Shown: positions 53,601-61,910 of the stretch, one piece after another
Layout of the letters: each line of letters begins with the position of its first letter
How positions within the stretch are numbered: position 1 is the first letter of the stretch
Source: an uncultured Lachnospiraceae bacterium
Lineage (GTDB): Bacteria; Bacillota; Clostridia; Lachnospirales; Lachnospiraceae
Direction of reading: 5' to 3'
Assembly (NCBI GenBank): GCA_910585965.1
Contig: CAJUHH010000018.1
Span: 1 to 64,000 of the forward strand
DNA: 64,000 nt
Translations under genes and position numbers: made by a program
The notes under the pieces: generated by a model
Databases searched by the model: none
What the model saw: only the letters and a program-made list of their open reading frames with translations
Told to the model about the DNA's origin: nothing

Positions 53601-54989
53601 TTAAAAATCAAATTTATCCGCAAAGTAAGCATCCAATTCCGCAATCGCCACCCGCTCCTGCTCCATGGAATCGCGGAAGCGCACGGTCACGCAGCCGTCG
53701 GTCTCCGAATCAAAGTCATAAGTCACGCAGAAAGGTGTTCCGATCTCATCCTGCCTGCGGTAACGCTTGCCGATATTCCCTCTGTCATCGAATTCACAAT
53801 TATATTTTTTGGACAGGCTGGTAAAAATCTTCTCTGCCCCCTCGTTCAGCTTCTTGGAAAGCGGAAGCACGCCGATCTTCACGGGAGCCAGCGCCGGATG
53901 GAAATGAAGGACGGTACGCACGTCCCCTTCTCCTATCTCCTCTTCGTCATAGGCTCCGCACAAGACAGCAAGGAAAAGCCTCTCCACTCCAAGCGAAGGT
54001 TCGATCACATAAGGAATATATTTTTCACGCTTTTCATCATCAAAATAACCCATATCCTGGCCAGATACATTCTGGTGCTGGGTCAGGTCATAATCCGTCC
54101 GATCTGCAATCCCCCAAAGTTCGCCCCATCCAAAGGGGAATAAAAATTCAATATCTGTCGTCGCTTTGGAATAGAAAGATAACTCTTCCGGATCGTGGTC
54201 ACGGACGCGCATCTCCTCTTCTTTCATTCCCAGCTTCTTCAGGAAATCAATGCAATACTGTTTCCAATATGCGAACCATTCCAGATCCGTATCCGGCTCG
54301 CAGAAAAATTCCATTTCCATCTGCTCAAATTCCCTGACGCGGAAAATAAAGTTCCCAGGCGTAATCTCATTCCGAAAAGACTTTCCTACCTGACAGATGC
54401 CGAACGGGATTTTTTTACGGGAAGTCCGTTGTACATTTTTAAAATTCACAAAAATGCCCTGTGCAGTTTCAGGCCTTAAGTACACCGTATTTTTCGCATC
54501 TTCCGTAACCCCCTGGAAAGTCTTGAACATCAGATTGAACTGACGAATATCCGTGAAATTATGTTTGCCGCAGGTAGGGCAGGGAATCTGGTTTTCCTCA
54601 ATGAATTGTTTCATCTGCTCCTGGCTCCAGCCGTCCACAGAGGATTCCAGGGAAATTCCCTTTTCTGCCACATAATCCTCAATAATCTTGTCTGCGCGGA
54701 ACCTTTCATGGCATTCCTTACAATCCATCAAAGGATCGGAAAAACTTCCCAGATGGCCGGATGCCACCCATGTCTGGGGATTCATCAGAATCGCACAGTC
54801 TACGCCTACATTATAAGGGCTTTCCATCACAAACTTCTGCCACCATGCCTTTTTAATATTATTCTTCAGTTCCACGCCCAGATTCCCGAAATCCCATGTA
54901 TTGGCAAGCCCTCCATAAATTTCCGAACCGGGATACACAAATCCCCTTGATTTCGCCAACGCTACGATCTTATCCATTGTTTTTTCCAT
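53601..54989 (-). CDS. glyS: Glycyl-tRNA synthetase, single-chain alpha2 type
   Basis: A 462-residue class II synthetase of the dimeric type used by Clostridia, archaea and eukaryotes. Motifs: FVYPGSEIYGGLANTWDFG at the N-terminus, RPETAQGIFVNFKNV, FGICQVGKSFRNEITPGNF (motif 2) and VIEPSLGVERLFLAVL (motif 3), then an anticodon-binding domain. AAGGAG and GGAGAGAAA precede the ATG. It is followed by alaS. Confidence 0.96.
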   Translation of the reverse strand: MEKTMDKIVALAKSRGFVYPGSEIYGGLANTWDFGNLGVELKNNIKKAWWQKFVMESPYNVGVDCAILMNPQTWVASGHLGSFSDPLMDCKECHERFRADKIIEDYVAEKGISLESSVDGWSQEQMKQFIEENQIPCPTCGKHNFTDIRQFNLMFKTFQGVTEDAKNTVYLRPETAQGIFVNFKNVQRTSRKKIPFGICQVGKSFRNEITPGNFIFRVREFEQMEMEFFCEPDTDLEWFAYWKQYCIDFLKKLGMKEEEMRVRDHDPEELSFYSKATTDIEFLFPFGWGELWGIADRTDYDLTQHQNVSGQDMGYFDDEKREKYIPYVIEPSLGVERLFLAVLCGAYDEEEIGEGDVRTVLHFHPALAPVKIGVLPLSKKLNEGAEKIFTSLSKKYNCEFDDRGNIGKRYRRQDEIGTPFCVTYDFDSETDGCVTVRFRDSMEQERVAIAELDAYFADKFDF

Positions 54990-55013
54990 TTTCTCTCCAC
55001 TTCTCCTTTAGCC

Positions 55014-55667
55014 CTATTTATATATGATATAATATCTTCCTGACGCTTCCCCGTTCTCATCCGGCTGCATATTGGCCTGGTTCTTTCCAGAAACCGCCAC
55101 ATTCTCCCCCACATACAATATTTTCCCTGATACTTTCACACGCGCCGGAAACTCCGCGATCAATATCTTCGAGCTTCCCATGCCCAGAATATCCTCTTTC
55201 CCTATCGTCTTCTCCCCCTTCGCATCCGTCATGGAAATATCAAAGTCATATCCCTTGCCCTGCGCCTCCGCGACCGTCCCGCAGAACAATGTCTTATGGT
55301 TATAGGAATCCGTATTATACGCCGTATAAGCGTCCGCAGAAGGATATTTCATCCGCACCGTCAGCCTGCCGTCCGCATTTTCAAACCGATCCACAACAAT
55401 ATCCGCGCCTTCTTGTCCCTGGTTAAAACTCTCCACCTCGTCCAGCAGAATATCCCTCAGATTCGTTTCGTCGTAGTATTCCTCGCCGAACTCCTCATTG
55501 ATCGTTTCCACGATACTGCCGTCCTTCACAACCTCGATTTCGGTGCCTGCCGCAGCATCCAAAGCCGCCGGTTCCTGCGTCTCCGCCTTCGTCCCGCTTT
55601 CCCCGCAGCCGCATAAAACAAAGCTTATCAAACATACGCATGTTATTGATTTTACCCATCTATCCAT
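55014..55667 (-). CDS. Lipoprotein of unknown function
   Basis: A 217-residue protein with lipobox LCGC, lipid Cys21. The mature part is acidic, with no domain I recognise. VRMKYPSADAYTAYNTDSYN and KGYDFDISMTDAKGEKTIG suggest a beta-rich fold. GGAGG lies 8 bases before the ATG at 55667 and a strong promoter stands 25 bases upstream. It lies 24 bases before glyS, so glyS and alaS may be transcribed from the same promoter. Confidence 0.78.
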   Translation of the reverse strand: MDRWVKSITCVCLISFVLCGCGESGTKAETQEPAALDAAAGTEIEVVKDGSIVETINEEFGEEYYDETNLRDILLDEVESFNQGQEGADIVVDRFENADGRLTVRMKYPSADAYTAYNTDSYNHKTLFCGTVAEAQGKGYDFDISMTDAKGEKTIGKEDILGMGSSKILIAEFPARVKVSGKILYVGENVAVSGKNQANMQPDENGEASGRYYIIYK

Positions 55668-55691
55668 CCGTTCATCCTCCATATCCACCAT

Positions 55692-55720
55692 ATTATATCC
55701 GACTTACTCCTTTTTTTCAA
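55692..55720 (-). promoter_or_regulatory. Promoter of the lipoprotein-glyS-alaS unit
   Basis: On the minus strand TTGAAA (55715-55720), a 17-base spacer and TATAAT (55692-55697). This is the only clear promoter upstream of glyS and alaS. Confidence 0.7.
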
Positions 55721-55774
55721 CACCAAAATCAAACGCTTTAGGATAGCGCCTTGGGATAGTGCCTTAGGTTAGGG

Positions 55775-56150
55775 GAAATCAATTTTTGCAGGATGGATGG
55801 CGGCAGGGCATGGTTGGGGGGGAAAAGAAGGGCGGCGGGGGAACCGTAGGGGCGCGGGGGTGGAAGGGGTTTGCCGTGCTGGCTTCGGAAAATGGATTTT
55901 CTAAATATTCCGGTATTGTCTGTATCCGCCGGACGCAACCGCCAGCAATTCGCCATCCAGGCTCAATGCTGGCTTTTGGTGACATCCATGTCACCAAATT
56001 GCTGTTTTGGAACGGAATATTAAGAAAATCTCATTTTCCTACGCGAGGCAGCGGCAAACCCCTTCCACCCCCGCGCCCCTACGGTTCCCCCACCGCCCTT
56101 CTTCCCCCCAACCACCCCCTGACGCCATCCATCCCGCAAAAATTGATTTC
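55775..56150. repeat. Long hairpin element, copy D (divergent core)
   Basis: Arms of about 107 bp (55775-55881 with 56046-56150) pair with few mismatches. The left arm has many runs of four or more G. The core keeps the architecture but not the sequence of copies A, B, C and E: GATTTTCTAAATATTCCG pairs with CGGAATATTAAGAAAATC, GCCAGCA pairs with TGCTGGC, and TTGGTGACAT-CC-ATGTCACCAA is a 10-bp hairpin that shares GACATCCATGTC with the other copies. It lies upstream of the lipoprotein promoter, in a gene-free stretch. Confidence 0.8.
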
Positions 56151-56257
56151 CGTACATACACTCTATAGGAAATGCCCCCTAAAGCACCCTCGGTTAATAA
56201 CCTCACCGCAAGCATCTAGACATTGCCCCTCGTGGCATTATTCGCAGGAGTATCCCC

Positions 56258-56604
56258 GGGGAATCCATTTTCGCAGAAGCCATCCTGCGCCGGGGACACA
56301 GGCGGGGAAGACTGGCAAAGGGGGATGGAGGGGAAGGAATTTTTGCTGTTGCGTACAATCAGCCATTTTACTTATGAAATGGTAGACCACCAAGGGGAAA
56401 ATTGCCATGGATGGCAATTTTAGGAAACATAGGACAGGATGTCCGTTGTTTCCGCCCCGGCCGGTTTGATAATATTTTCCCATTTCATTAGTAAAATCTG
56501 ATTGGAAGCTCCAGCAAAAACTCCTTCTCCCTGCCATCCCCCTTTGCCAGCCTTCCCCGCCCATGTCCCCGGCGCAGGATGGCTTCTGCGAAAATGGATT
56601 CCCC
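56258..56604 (-). repeat. Long hairpin element, copy E (reverse orientation)
   Basis: Arms of about 91 bp (56258-56348 with 56512-56604) pair with a few mismatches. On the minus strand the core matches copy A: AATCAG/CTGATT, ATTTTACTAATGAAAT with ATTTCATAAGTAAAAT (both partners changed so pairing is kept), GGACA-TCC-TGTCC and TTGCCATCCATGGCAA. It ends 16 bases past the recO stop and is separated from copy D by about 107 gene-free bases. Confidence 0.88.
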
Positions 56605-56620
56605 TCTCCACACCAACACC

Positions 56621-57274
56621 TCACTCCCCCATCCCCTCCAAAATCCCCAGACTCTTCATCTCCCTATCCATATACCTCTTCCGATATATCCCCGCAATCT
56701 CCCCCAGCTCTTCCAAAATCTCCCCCGTCACCGAAAACGTATACAATTTTTCTATGGGGCTTTTTTCTATGTAATTCATCGCGTACACCGTAGACTCTTT
56801 CCACTCCCTCCCCCCGGGTATCCCCGGGTATTCCCCATTTGCCGCTAATGCCCTGATCTCAAACACATGCCGCACCAGTTTCCGGTCCAGCCCCTTGGCC
56901 AAAAGCGCCCGCAGAGACTGGTATAACAGCTTCAGCATTTCTATTTCATCGTTATTTTCCCTCGTATAATAATCCGTTACTTCCAGGAAATACATGCCGT
57001 AACAGGCGGCGGAAAAGTCTTCTCTCAGACCCTCGAAATAATTCTGGATATCCGCTTCGGACATATTATAGGAAGTCCTTCCTTCATAAACTTTAAATTC
57101 GCCAAAAGCAAACGGGGAAGCCGCCGCTACCAGACGGCTGTTCGGTTTTCGCGCCCCCCTGGCAAAAACGGATATTTTCCCTCTTTCTTTCGTTAAAATA
57201 ACGACGCGCCTATCGTATTCCCCGATAGGCACTGTCTTCAGTACGATCCCTGTTAATTTCACAAACTCCTGCAT
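56621..57274 (-). CDS. recO: DNA repair protein RecO
   Basis: A 217-residue protein of the RecFOR pathway, which loads RecA on gapped DNA. N-terminal OB-fold: VKLTGIVLKTVPIGEYDRRV, LTKERGKISVFARGARKPNS. A helical domain follows. It is shorter than the usual 240-250 residues and lacks the C-terminal zinc cysteines found in some homologues. The ATG at 57274 lies inside yqzL (65-base overlap). Confidence 0.88.
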   Translation of the reverse strand: MQEFVKLTGIVLKTVPIGEYDRRVVILTKERGKISVFARGARKPNSRLVAAASPFAFGEFKVYEGRTSYNMSEADIQNYFEGLREDFSAACYGMYFLEVTDYYTRENNDEIEMLKLLYQSLRALLAKGLDRKLVRHVFEIRALAANGEYPGIPGGREWKESTVYAMNYIEKSPIEKLYTFSVTGEILEELGEIAGIYRKRYMDREMKSLGILEGMGE

Positions 57275-57401
57275 ACGGGTTATCCCCCATAAAGGTATTT
57301 TCTTTCGATATGTTCCCTTTTCCTTCTGTTTCCCTGAACCTTAAGTAATCTTCCACGCTGCCTGTATTTAAGAATTGTTGCCAGTAATTTAATCCCTTCA
57401 T
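57210..57401 (-). CDS. yqzL: YqzL-like small protein
   Basis: A 63-residue protein whose start, LNYWQQFLNTGSVEDYLRF, matches the YqzL family (W..F..TG....YL). YqzL lies between era and recO in Bacillus too. Function is unknown. GGGGG lies upstream of the ATG. The C-terminal third overlaps recO in another frame and may not be constrained. Confidence 0.7.
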   Translation of the reverse strand: MKGLNYWQQFLNTGSVEDYLRFRETEGKGNISKENTFMGDNPYAGVCEINRDRTEDSAYRGIR

Positions 57402-57488
57402 CTTGTGCCCCCTGACTTCTGCCGCCGCCGGGTCTGCTTCCGTCGTCAGCTTTCTTCTCTCTGTTAGGGTTCGCTTTTTTTATCTTTC

Positions 57489-58448
57489 CTATTCGGAATC
57501 TTTGGGATTATAACCGAAATTTTTCATATACAGATCGCTGTCCCTCCAGTCCTTCCTCACCTTTACCCATAGCTGCAGATTTGCCCTGCACTCCAGCATA
57601 TCCTCGATTTCCGGCCTGGCCTGGCTTCCGATTTTTTTCAGCATCGCTCCCTTTTTCCCGATGATAATTCCTTTGTGGGATTCCCGCTCGCATACGATCG
57701 TGGCCTCTATATCTGCTACTGTTGCTGTCTCTTTGCCGGCCGCGCCACCAGCGGTTCGCCCATTTTTTTTGCTGCTTCCTTTGCGGAATTTCATGCTTTC
57801 GATGACGACTGCGATGCCATGGGGAATTTCTTCTTCCAGGCATCGGAGCGCTTTCTCCCGGATCAGCTCCGCCACGATCTGGCGCTCCGGCTGGTCTGTC
57901 ACCGTGTCTTCATCGTAGAAAGGCTCTCCATAAGGAAGGTAAGCCATAATGCAGGAGATAAGCGTATCGGTATTATCCCCCTTTAGCGCCGACACGGGAA
58001 CGATCTCTGAAAAATCCATTTCCTTCCGGTATGCATCGATAAAGGTCAGCACCTCTTCTTTTTTCACCTTGTCCGTTTTATTGATCACTAAAATGACCGG
58101 GGTTTTCACCCTTTTCAGCTGTTCGATAATATGCCTCTCCCCGGCTCCGATAAAAGTGGTCGGTTCCACCAGCCAGAGGATCACATCCACCTCTGTCAGC
58201 GTGCGTTCCGCAACACGCACCATATAATTCCCCAGCTTGTTTTTCGCCTTATGGATGCCGGGCGTATCCACAAATACGATCTGCCCTTCCTCCGAAGTAT
58301 ATACTGTCTGTATCCGGTTGCGGGTTGTCTGGGGGCGGCTGCTCGTAATGGCGATTTTCTGCCCGATCAAATGATTCATCAACGTGGATTTCCCCACATT
58401 CGGCCTCCCGATCAAAGTGACAAACCCCGATTTAAAATTATGGTCCAA
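57489..58448 (-). CDS. era: GTPase Era
   Basis: A 319-residue GTPase with a KH domain that binds 16S rRNA during 30S assembly. G-motifs: GRPNVGKST, DTPGIHK, NKTDKV, PVSALKG; KH motif GIIIGKKGAMLKKIG. The start is TTG at 58448, with AAGGAG 6 bases upstream and 16 bases after the M16C stop. A low-complexity insert of about 20 residues (SSKKNGRTAGGAAGKETATV) sits before the KH motif. Confidence 0.93.
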   Translation of the reverse strand: MDHNFKSGFVTLIGRPNVGKSTLMNHLIGQKIAITSSRPQTTRNRIQTVYTSEEGQIVFVDTPGIHKAKNKLGNYMVRVAERTLTEVDVILWLVEPTTFIGAGERHIIEQLKRVKTPVILVINKTDKVKKEEVLTFIDAYRKEMDFSEIVPVSALKGDNTDTLISCIMAYLPYGEPFYDEDTVTDQPERQIVAELIREKALRCLEEEIPHGIAVVIESMKFRKGSSKKNGRTAGGAAGKETATVADIEATIVCERESHKGIIIGKKGAMLKKIGSQARPEIEDMLECRANLQLWVKVRKDWRDSDLYMKNFGYNPKDSE

Positions 58449-58464
58449 TGTCTTCTCCTTTTTC

Positions 58465-61428
58465 TTAATGGAACAAAGGTTCCAGTCTTTCAAACATTTT
58501 GCTGTTTTCTTTTAGTTTTTCTTCACTGCCCACTACGCACAGGCAGTCCTCTTCCATAAACGCCCGTATATGCCCGGCAAGCCCCCTGATCGCTTCGGCT
58601 GTCGCGCCCAGCAGCTCATCCCGTTCCTTCTGCACGCTGGCAAACGGAAGCTTCGTCATATAGCCCGTCAGGGAGTATAATCCTTTCGCGGCAGGAGTCA
58701 TCGGCACATCCATGTCGCTGACCGCTCCGATGACAAACTGTGTCATCGTCCGCTCATCCGCTTCGAATCCTTCGATATATTCCGCTGCCTTCTCATAAAC
58801 ATCCACTGTCTTTTCCAGGTTCGGATCCCTGTAAGATACAAAATAACTGTCCCCGGATTTCCCGAAGCTGCACATGCAGCCATAGGCTCCGCCTTTCACT
58901 CTCACCCGGTTCCAAAGGTAATCATATCCCATCATTACCTTCAACACCTTCAATGCCCCCGTATAGGGAAGCCCTTTATGGATAAAATTGCCTGCCCGGC
59001 AGACATACTGCACCTGGGCGGATGTCAGATAGCCCTCGTTTTTCTTCGACAGCTCCGGCTGATAGCTTTCCTTTTCCACTGGAACGGTAAATAATTTCTC
59101 CTGAAAGGAATGAACAAGCGCGTCTATCTCCTCCAGGCCTTTTTTCTCGCCGGTATAATCCAGCATGAAATTTTCGGGGCGGAAAATGCTGCGGACGAGC
59201 GTTTCCAGTTTTTCCGCCAGATCTTCTTTTTCCTCTTCAAACCGCTCAGAGAGTTTTTCCAACAGACGGTACTGGGGAATTCCGCTGATCTGCCCCGCTG
59301 CGGCCGCCGTCGGCGACACATAGGAAAGCGCCCGGACCGCCGCCAGGGAATGCCCCGCAGACATCATGGCTGCCTGCATCCGCGACTGCAGCTCCGCAAT
59401 CACGTCATACAGCCTTTTTTTATCTTCGAATTTGGACCGAAGGGCGATCTCCTCCACCAGCCGGAAGGCTTCCCCTATATTTTCATAAAGCGTCTTTGCC
59501 TTTATTTCCAGCATAACTTTATATTCCGACATATTCTGGGAATCGATATAGGTGTTAGCCACGATACTGATGCCGCCGGTTTTTATATTTGTCTCATGGT
59601 ACAAATCCCCATACGCATAATTCTCTGTATCCACCATGCCCAATACATTTTTCAACACGCCGATATAAGGGAACAGCTCTGCCGGTATCTGCCCGATATC
59701 GAACATAAAACGCAGGTAGGCGATTCCGTTCGTATAAATATCATGTTCCAGAACGAGCGTGCCGTCGCTTGTTTTATGCTCTTCGTTGATATACGGCTCC
59801 GCTTCTTTTTTGATGTCCTCCCGCTCCAGCAAAGGTATCCTGGCTAAATCTTCTTTGCTGTTCGGCTCTTCCTGATATGCCACCAGCTCCCTGGTCTGCC
59901 TTACGATCTCTTCCAGTTCTTCCCTGCCCAGCGCTTTTTTCCATTCCTGCAGTTTTTTCTGCAATGCCGCATCCTTTCTGGCTGTCATTCCTTTCGACGG
60001 GGCAAGGACGAGTATGGACTTATGCGCGTTGTCCAGCAAATATTTGCGGATCAAGTCTTCATAATATCCGCTCTCCGCTTCCTCCTTCAATACCCCGAAA
60101 GTTTCATTGGCTTCCACATGCAGGAAAGGTTTTCCGTCGTCATACAGCCAGCTGTCCAGCGCCTGCAGTCCAAGGATCAGCCCCTTCGGATAGCTGCCGA
60201 AATCCGATTCCCTGTATTTGAATTCAAAATAATTCAGCCCTGCCCTCAGCGCCTTCCTGTCAATGCCCGCCTCTGCCTGTTCTTTCAATACGTTTTCAAT
60301 CACGCGGACAAACTCTTCCTTCTGATCCTCTTCCGCTCCTTTTGCCACGATGGAAAAATAAGGCTGCATCACCCCATTGTCATAGGTGCTGTATATTTCC
60401 TTCCCGATCCCCTGCCGGATCAGCGCCTCTTTCAGCGGAGCGCCCGGCGCGGAGCAGAGGGCATAGTCCAATACCTGAAAGGCGATATATAATTTTCTGT
60501 CCAGATTATCTCCGACCACTGCGTTATAAGCCAGATAGGTGTTGCTCTTTTCCGACTCCTCTTCCATAATTGAATACTCTTTCCTTATCTCTTTCGGAGC
60601 TGCAAACTCCTTCTGCATCCGTATCTTTGAATCCACCGCCAGCGCATCAAAGCGGGACAGATATTCCTGATCGATAAACTCCAGCTTATCCGCCATATCC
60701 ATATCTCCATACAGATAAATGTAGCTGTTGGAAGGGTGGTAATATTTTTTATGGAAATCAAGAAAGGCTTCATAGGTCAGGTCAGGAATCACGTCCGGGT
60801 CTCCCCCCGATTCCGTTCCGTAAGGGGTATCGGGGAACAGGGAATTCAAAACCTCCCGGTCCAGCACGTCATCCGGCGAAGAAAAGGCTCCTTTCATTTC
60901 ATTATAGACTACCCCGTTGATCGTCAGGTCGTCTTCCATATCCGCCAAGTCATAATGCCAGCCTTCCTGCATGAAAATTTTCTTTTCCTGATAAATATTC
61001 GGATAGAAAACCGCATCCAAGTAAACATGCATCAGATTCTGGAAATCCTTGTCATTGCAGCTTGCTACCGGATATACTGTTTTATCCGGATACGTCATCG
61101 CATTCAAAAAGGTATTCAGCGACCCCTTTGCCAGTTCGATGAAAGGATCCTTCACGGGGAAATTCTTAGAACCGCATAAAACCGTATGTTCAATGATATG
61201 CGCGACCCCGGTGCTGTCCTCGGGCGGCGTACGGAAGCCGATATAGAAGACTTTATTGTTATCATCGTTGGAAAGCAGGGTCAGCCTGGCCCCGGTCTTT
61301 TTATGGCGTAAAAGAAAGCCATAAGAATTCAGATCCGGCACACGCCTGGATTCCAATATCTCATAGCTCCCCAATCCCGCGATCTTTTGTTCCATCTGTT
61401 CCCATTGTTGATTGTCCATCTTTTCCAT
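58465..61428 (-). CDS. M16C metallopeptidase (PreP-like)
   Basis: A 987-residue zinc peptidase of the insulinase/presequence-protease family, a clam-shell of four homologous domains. The inverted zinc motif is H77-I-I-E80-H81 (AHIIEHTVLCGS), with a downstream Glu in the NLMHVYLDAVFYP region. It degrades oligopeptides in the cytoplasm (no signal peptide). It sits in the recO-era cluster between era and a protein of unknown function. Confidence 0.92.
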   Translation of the reverse strand: MEKMDNQQWEQMEQKIAGLGSYEILESRRVPDLNSYGFLLRHKKTGARLTLLSNDDNNKVFYIGFRTPPEDSTGVAHIIEHTVLCGSKNFPVKDPFIELAKGSLNTFLNAMTYPDKTVYPVASCNDKDFQNLMHVYLDAVFYPNIYQEKKIFMQEGWHYDLADMEDDLTINGVVYNEMKGAFSSPDDVLDREVLNSLFPDTPYGTESGGDPDVIPDLTYEAFLDFHKKYYHPSNSYIYLYGDMDMADKLEFIDQEYLSRFDALAVDSKIRMQKEFAAPKEIRKEYSIMEEESEKSNTYLAYNAVVGDNLDRKLYIAFQVLDYALCSAPGAPLKEALIRQGIGKEIYSTYDNGVMQPYFSIVAKGAEEDQKEEFVRVIENVLKEQAEAGIDRKALRAGLNYFEFKYRESDFGSYPKGLILGLQALDSWLYDDGKPFLHVEANETFGVLKEEAESGYYEDLIRKYLLDNAHKSILVLAPSKGMTARKDAALQKKLQEWKKALGREELEEIVRQTRELVAYQEEPNSKEDLARIPLLEREDIKKEAEPYINEEHKTSDGTLVLEHDIYTNGIAYLRFMFDIGQIPAELFPYIGVLKNVLGMVDTENYAYGDLYHETNIKTGGISIVANTYIDSQNMSEYKVMLEIKAKTLYENIGEAFRLVEEIALRSKFEDKKRLYDVIAELQSRMQAAMMSAGHSLAAVRALSYVSPTAAAAGQISGIPQYRLLEKLSERFEEEKEDLAEKLETLVRSIFRPENFMLDYTGEKKGLEEIDALVHSFQEKLFTVPVEKESYQPELSKKNEGYLTSAQVQYVCRAGNFIHKGLPYTGALKVLKVMMGYDYLWNRVRVKGGAYGCMCSFGKSGDSYFVSYRDPNLEKTVDVYEKAAEYIEGFEADERTMTQFVIGAVSDMDVPMTPAAKGLYSLTGYMTKLPFASVQKERDELLGATAEAIRGLAGHIRAFMEEDCLCVVGSEEKLKENSKMFERLEPLFH

Positions 61429-61459
61429 TTCTATTTGTCCTTTCCCTTTCTTCCGGCCC

Positions 61460-61909
61460 CTACACCGTAAAAGTCATTAATCCAAGCTTGGAAAAAATTA
61501 TTTCCCTGATGATGATCCCTGCCTGTTTCTTCCTGGCCAGGTTCAGCCCCGCCAGCTCCTTCAGCGTATAGATTTTATCTTTATACCGGCTCTTCGTCTT
61601 ACCGGCCAAGCTCTTTTTTTCTTCCAGGGCGCTGACTCTGATCCTGACCTTCAGTTCCCGGAAAGTCTGGTAGGAGAAACTGCCCTCCTCCATATAGTAA
61701 AAATGGCTTTCCAGCGTAGTCGAAGCATCCACATCCTGCAAAATATAACGGGACAGGATGGTTTTCAGCTTGAATGCCGCCATTTCCTCCTCCAGCAGTT
61801 CCGCGTAACTATACCTCGCCCCCACATAGATTGCCCCTGCATCCTGCAACAGATATTTAAAGTCCTTATCCTGCGGCATTGTTTCTATCTCTTTTTCTAT
61901 CTTTTCCAT
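61460..61909 (-). CDS. Unknown soluble protein
   Basis: A 149-residue protein I do not recognise. It is charged, with a helical N-terminus, a central SYAELLEEEMAAFKLKTILS and a basic region SLAGKTKSRYKDKIYTLKEL. No membrane helix or known motif. The ATG at 61909 overlaps the end of the sigma-like gene and has AAGGA 5 bases upstream, so the two are translationally coupled. Confidence 0.7.
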   Translation of the reverse strand: MEKIEKEIETMPQDKDFKYLLQDAGAIYVGARYSYAELLEEEMAAFKLKTILSRYILQDVDASTTLESHFYYMEEGSFSYQTFRELKVRIRVSALEEKKSLAGKTKSRYKDKIYTLKELAGLNLARKKQAGIIIREIIFSKLGLMTFTV

Positions 61910-61910
61910 G

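Noticed and set aside
52638..54143. A 501-codon open frame on the plus strand
   Set aside because: It is antisense to alaS and glyS, which are certain; no ribosome site or recognisable domain.
53574..55013. T-box leader for glyS or alaS
   Set aside because: The gaps before glyS and alaS are only 24 and 27 bases, too short for a T-box.
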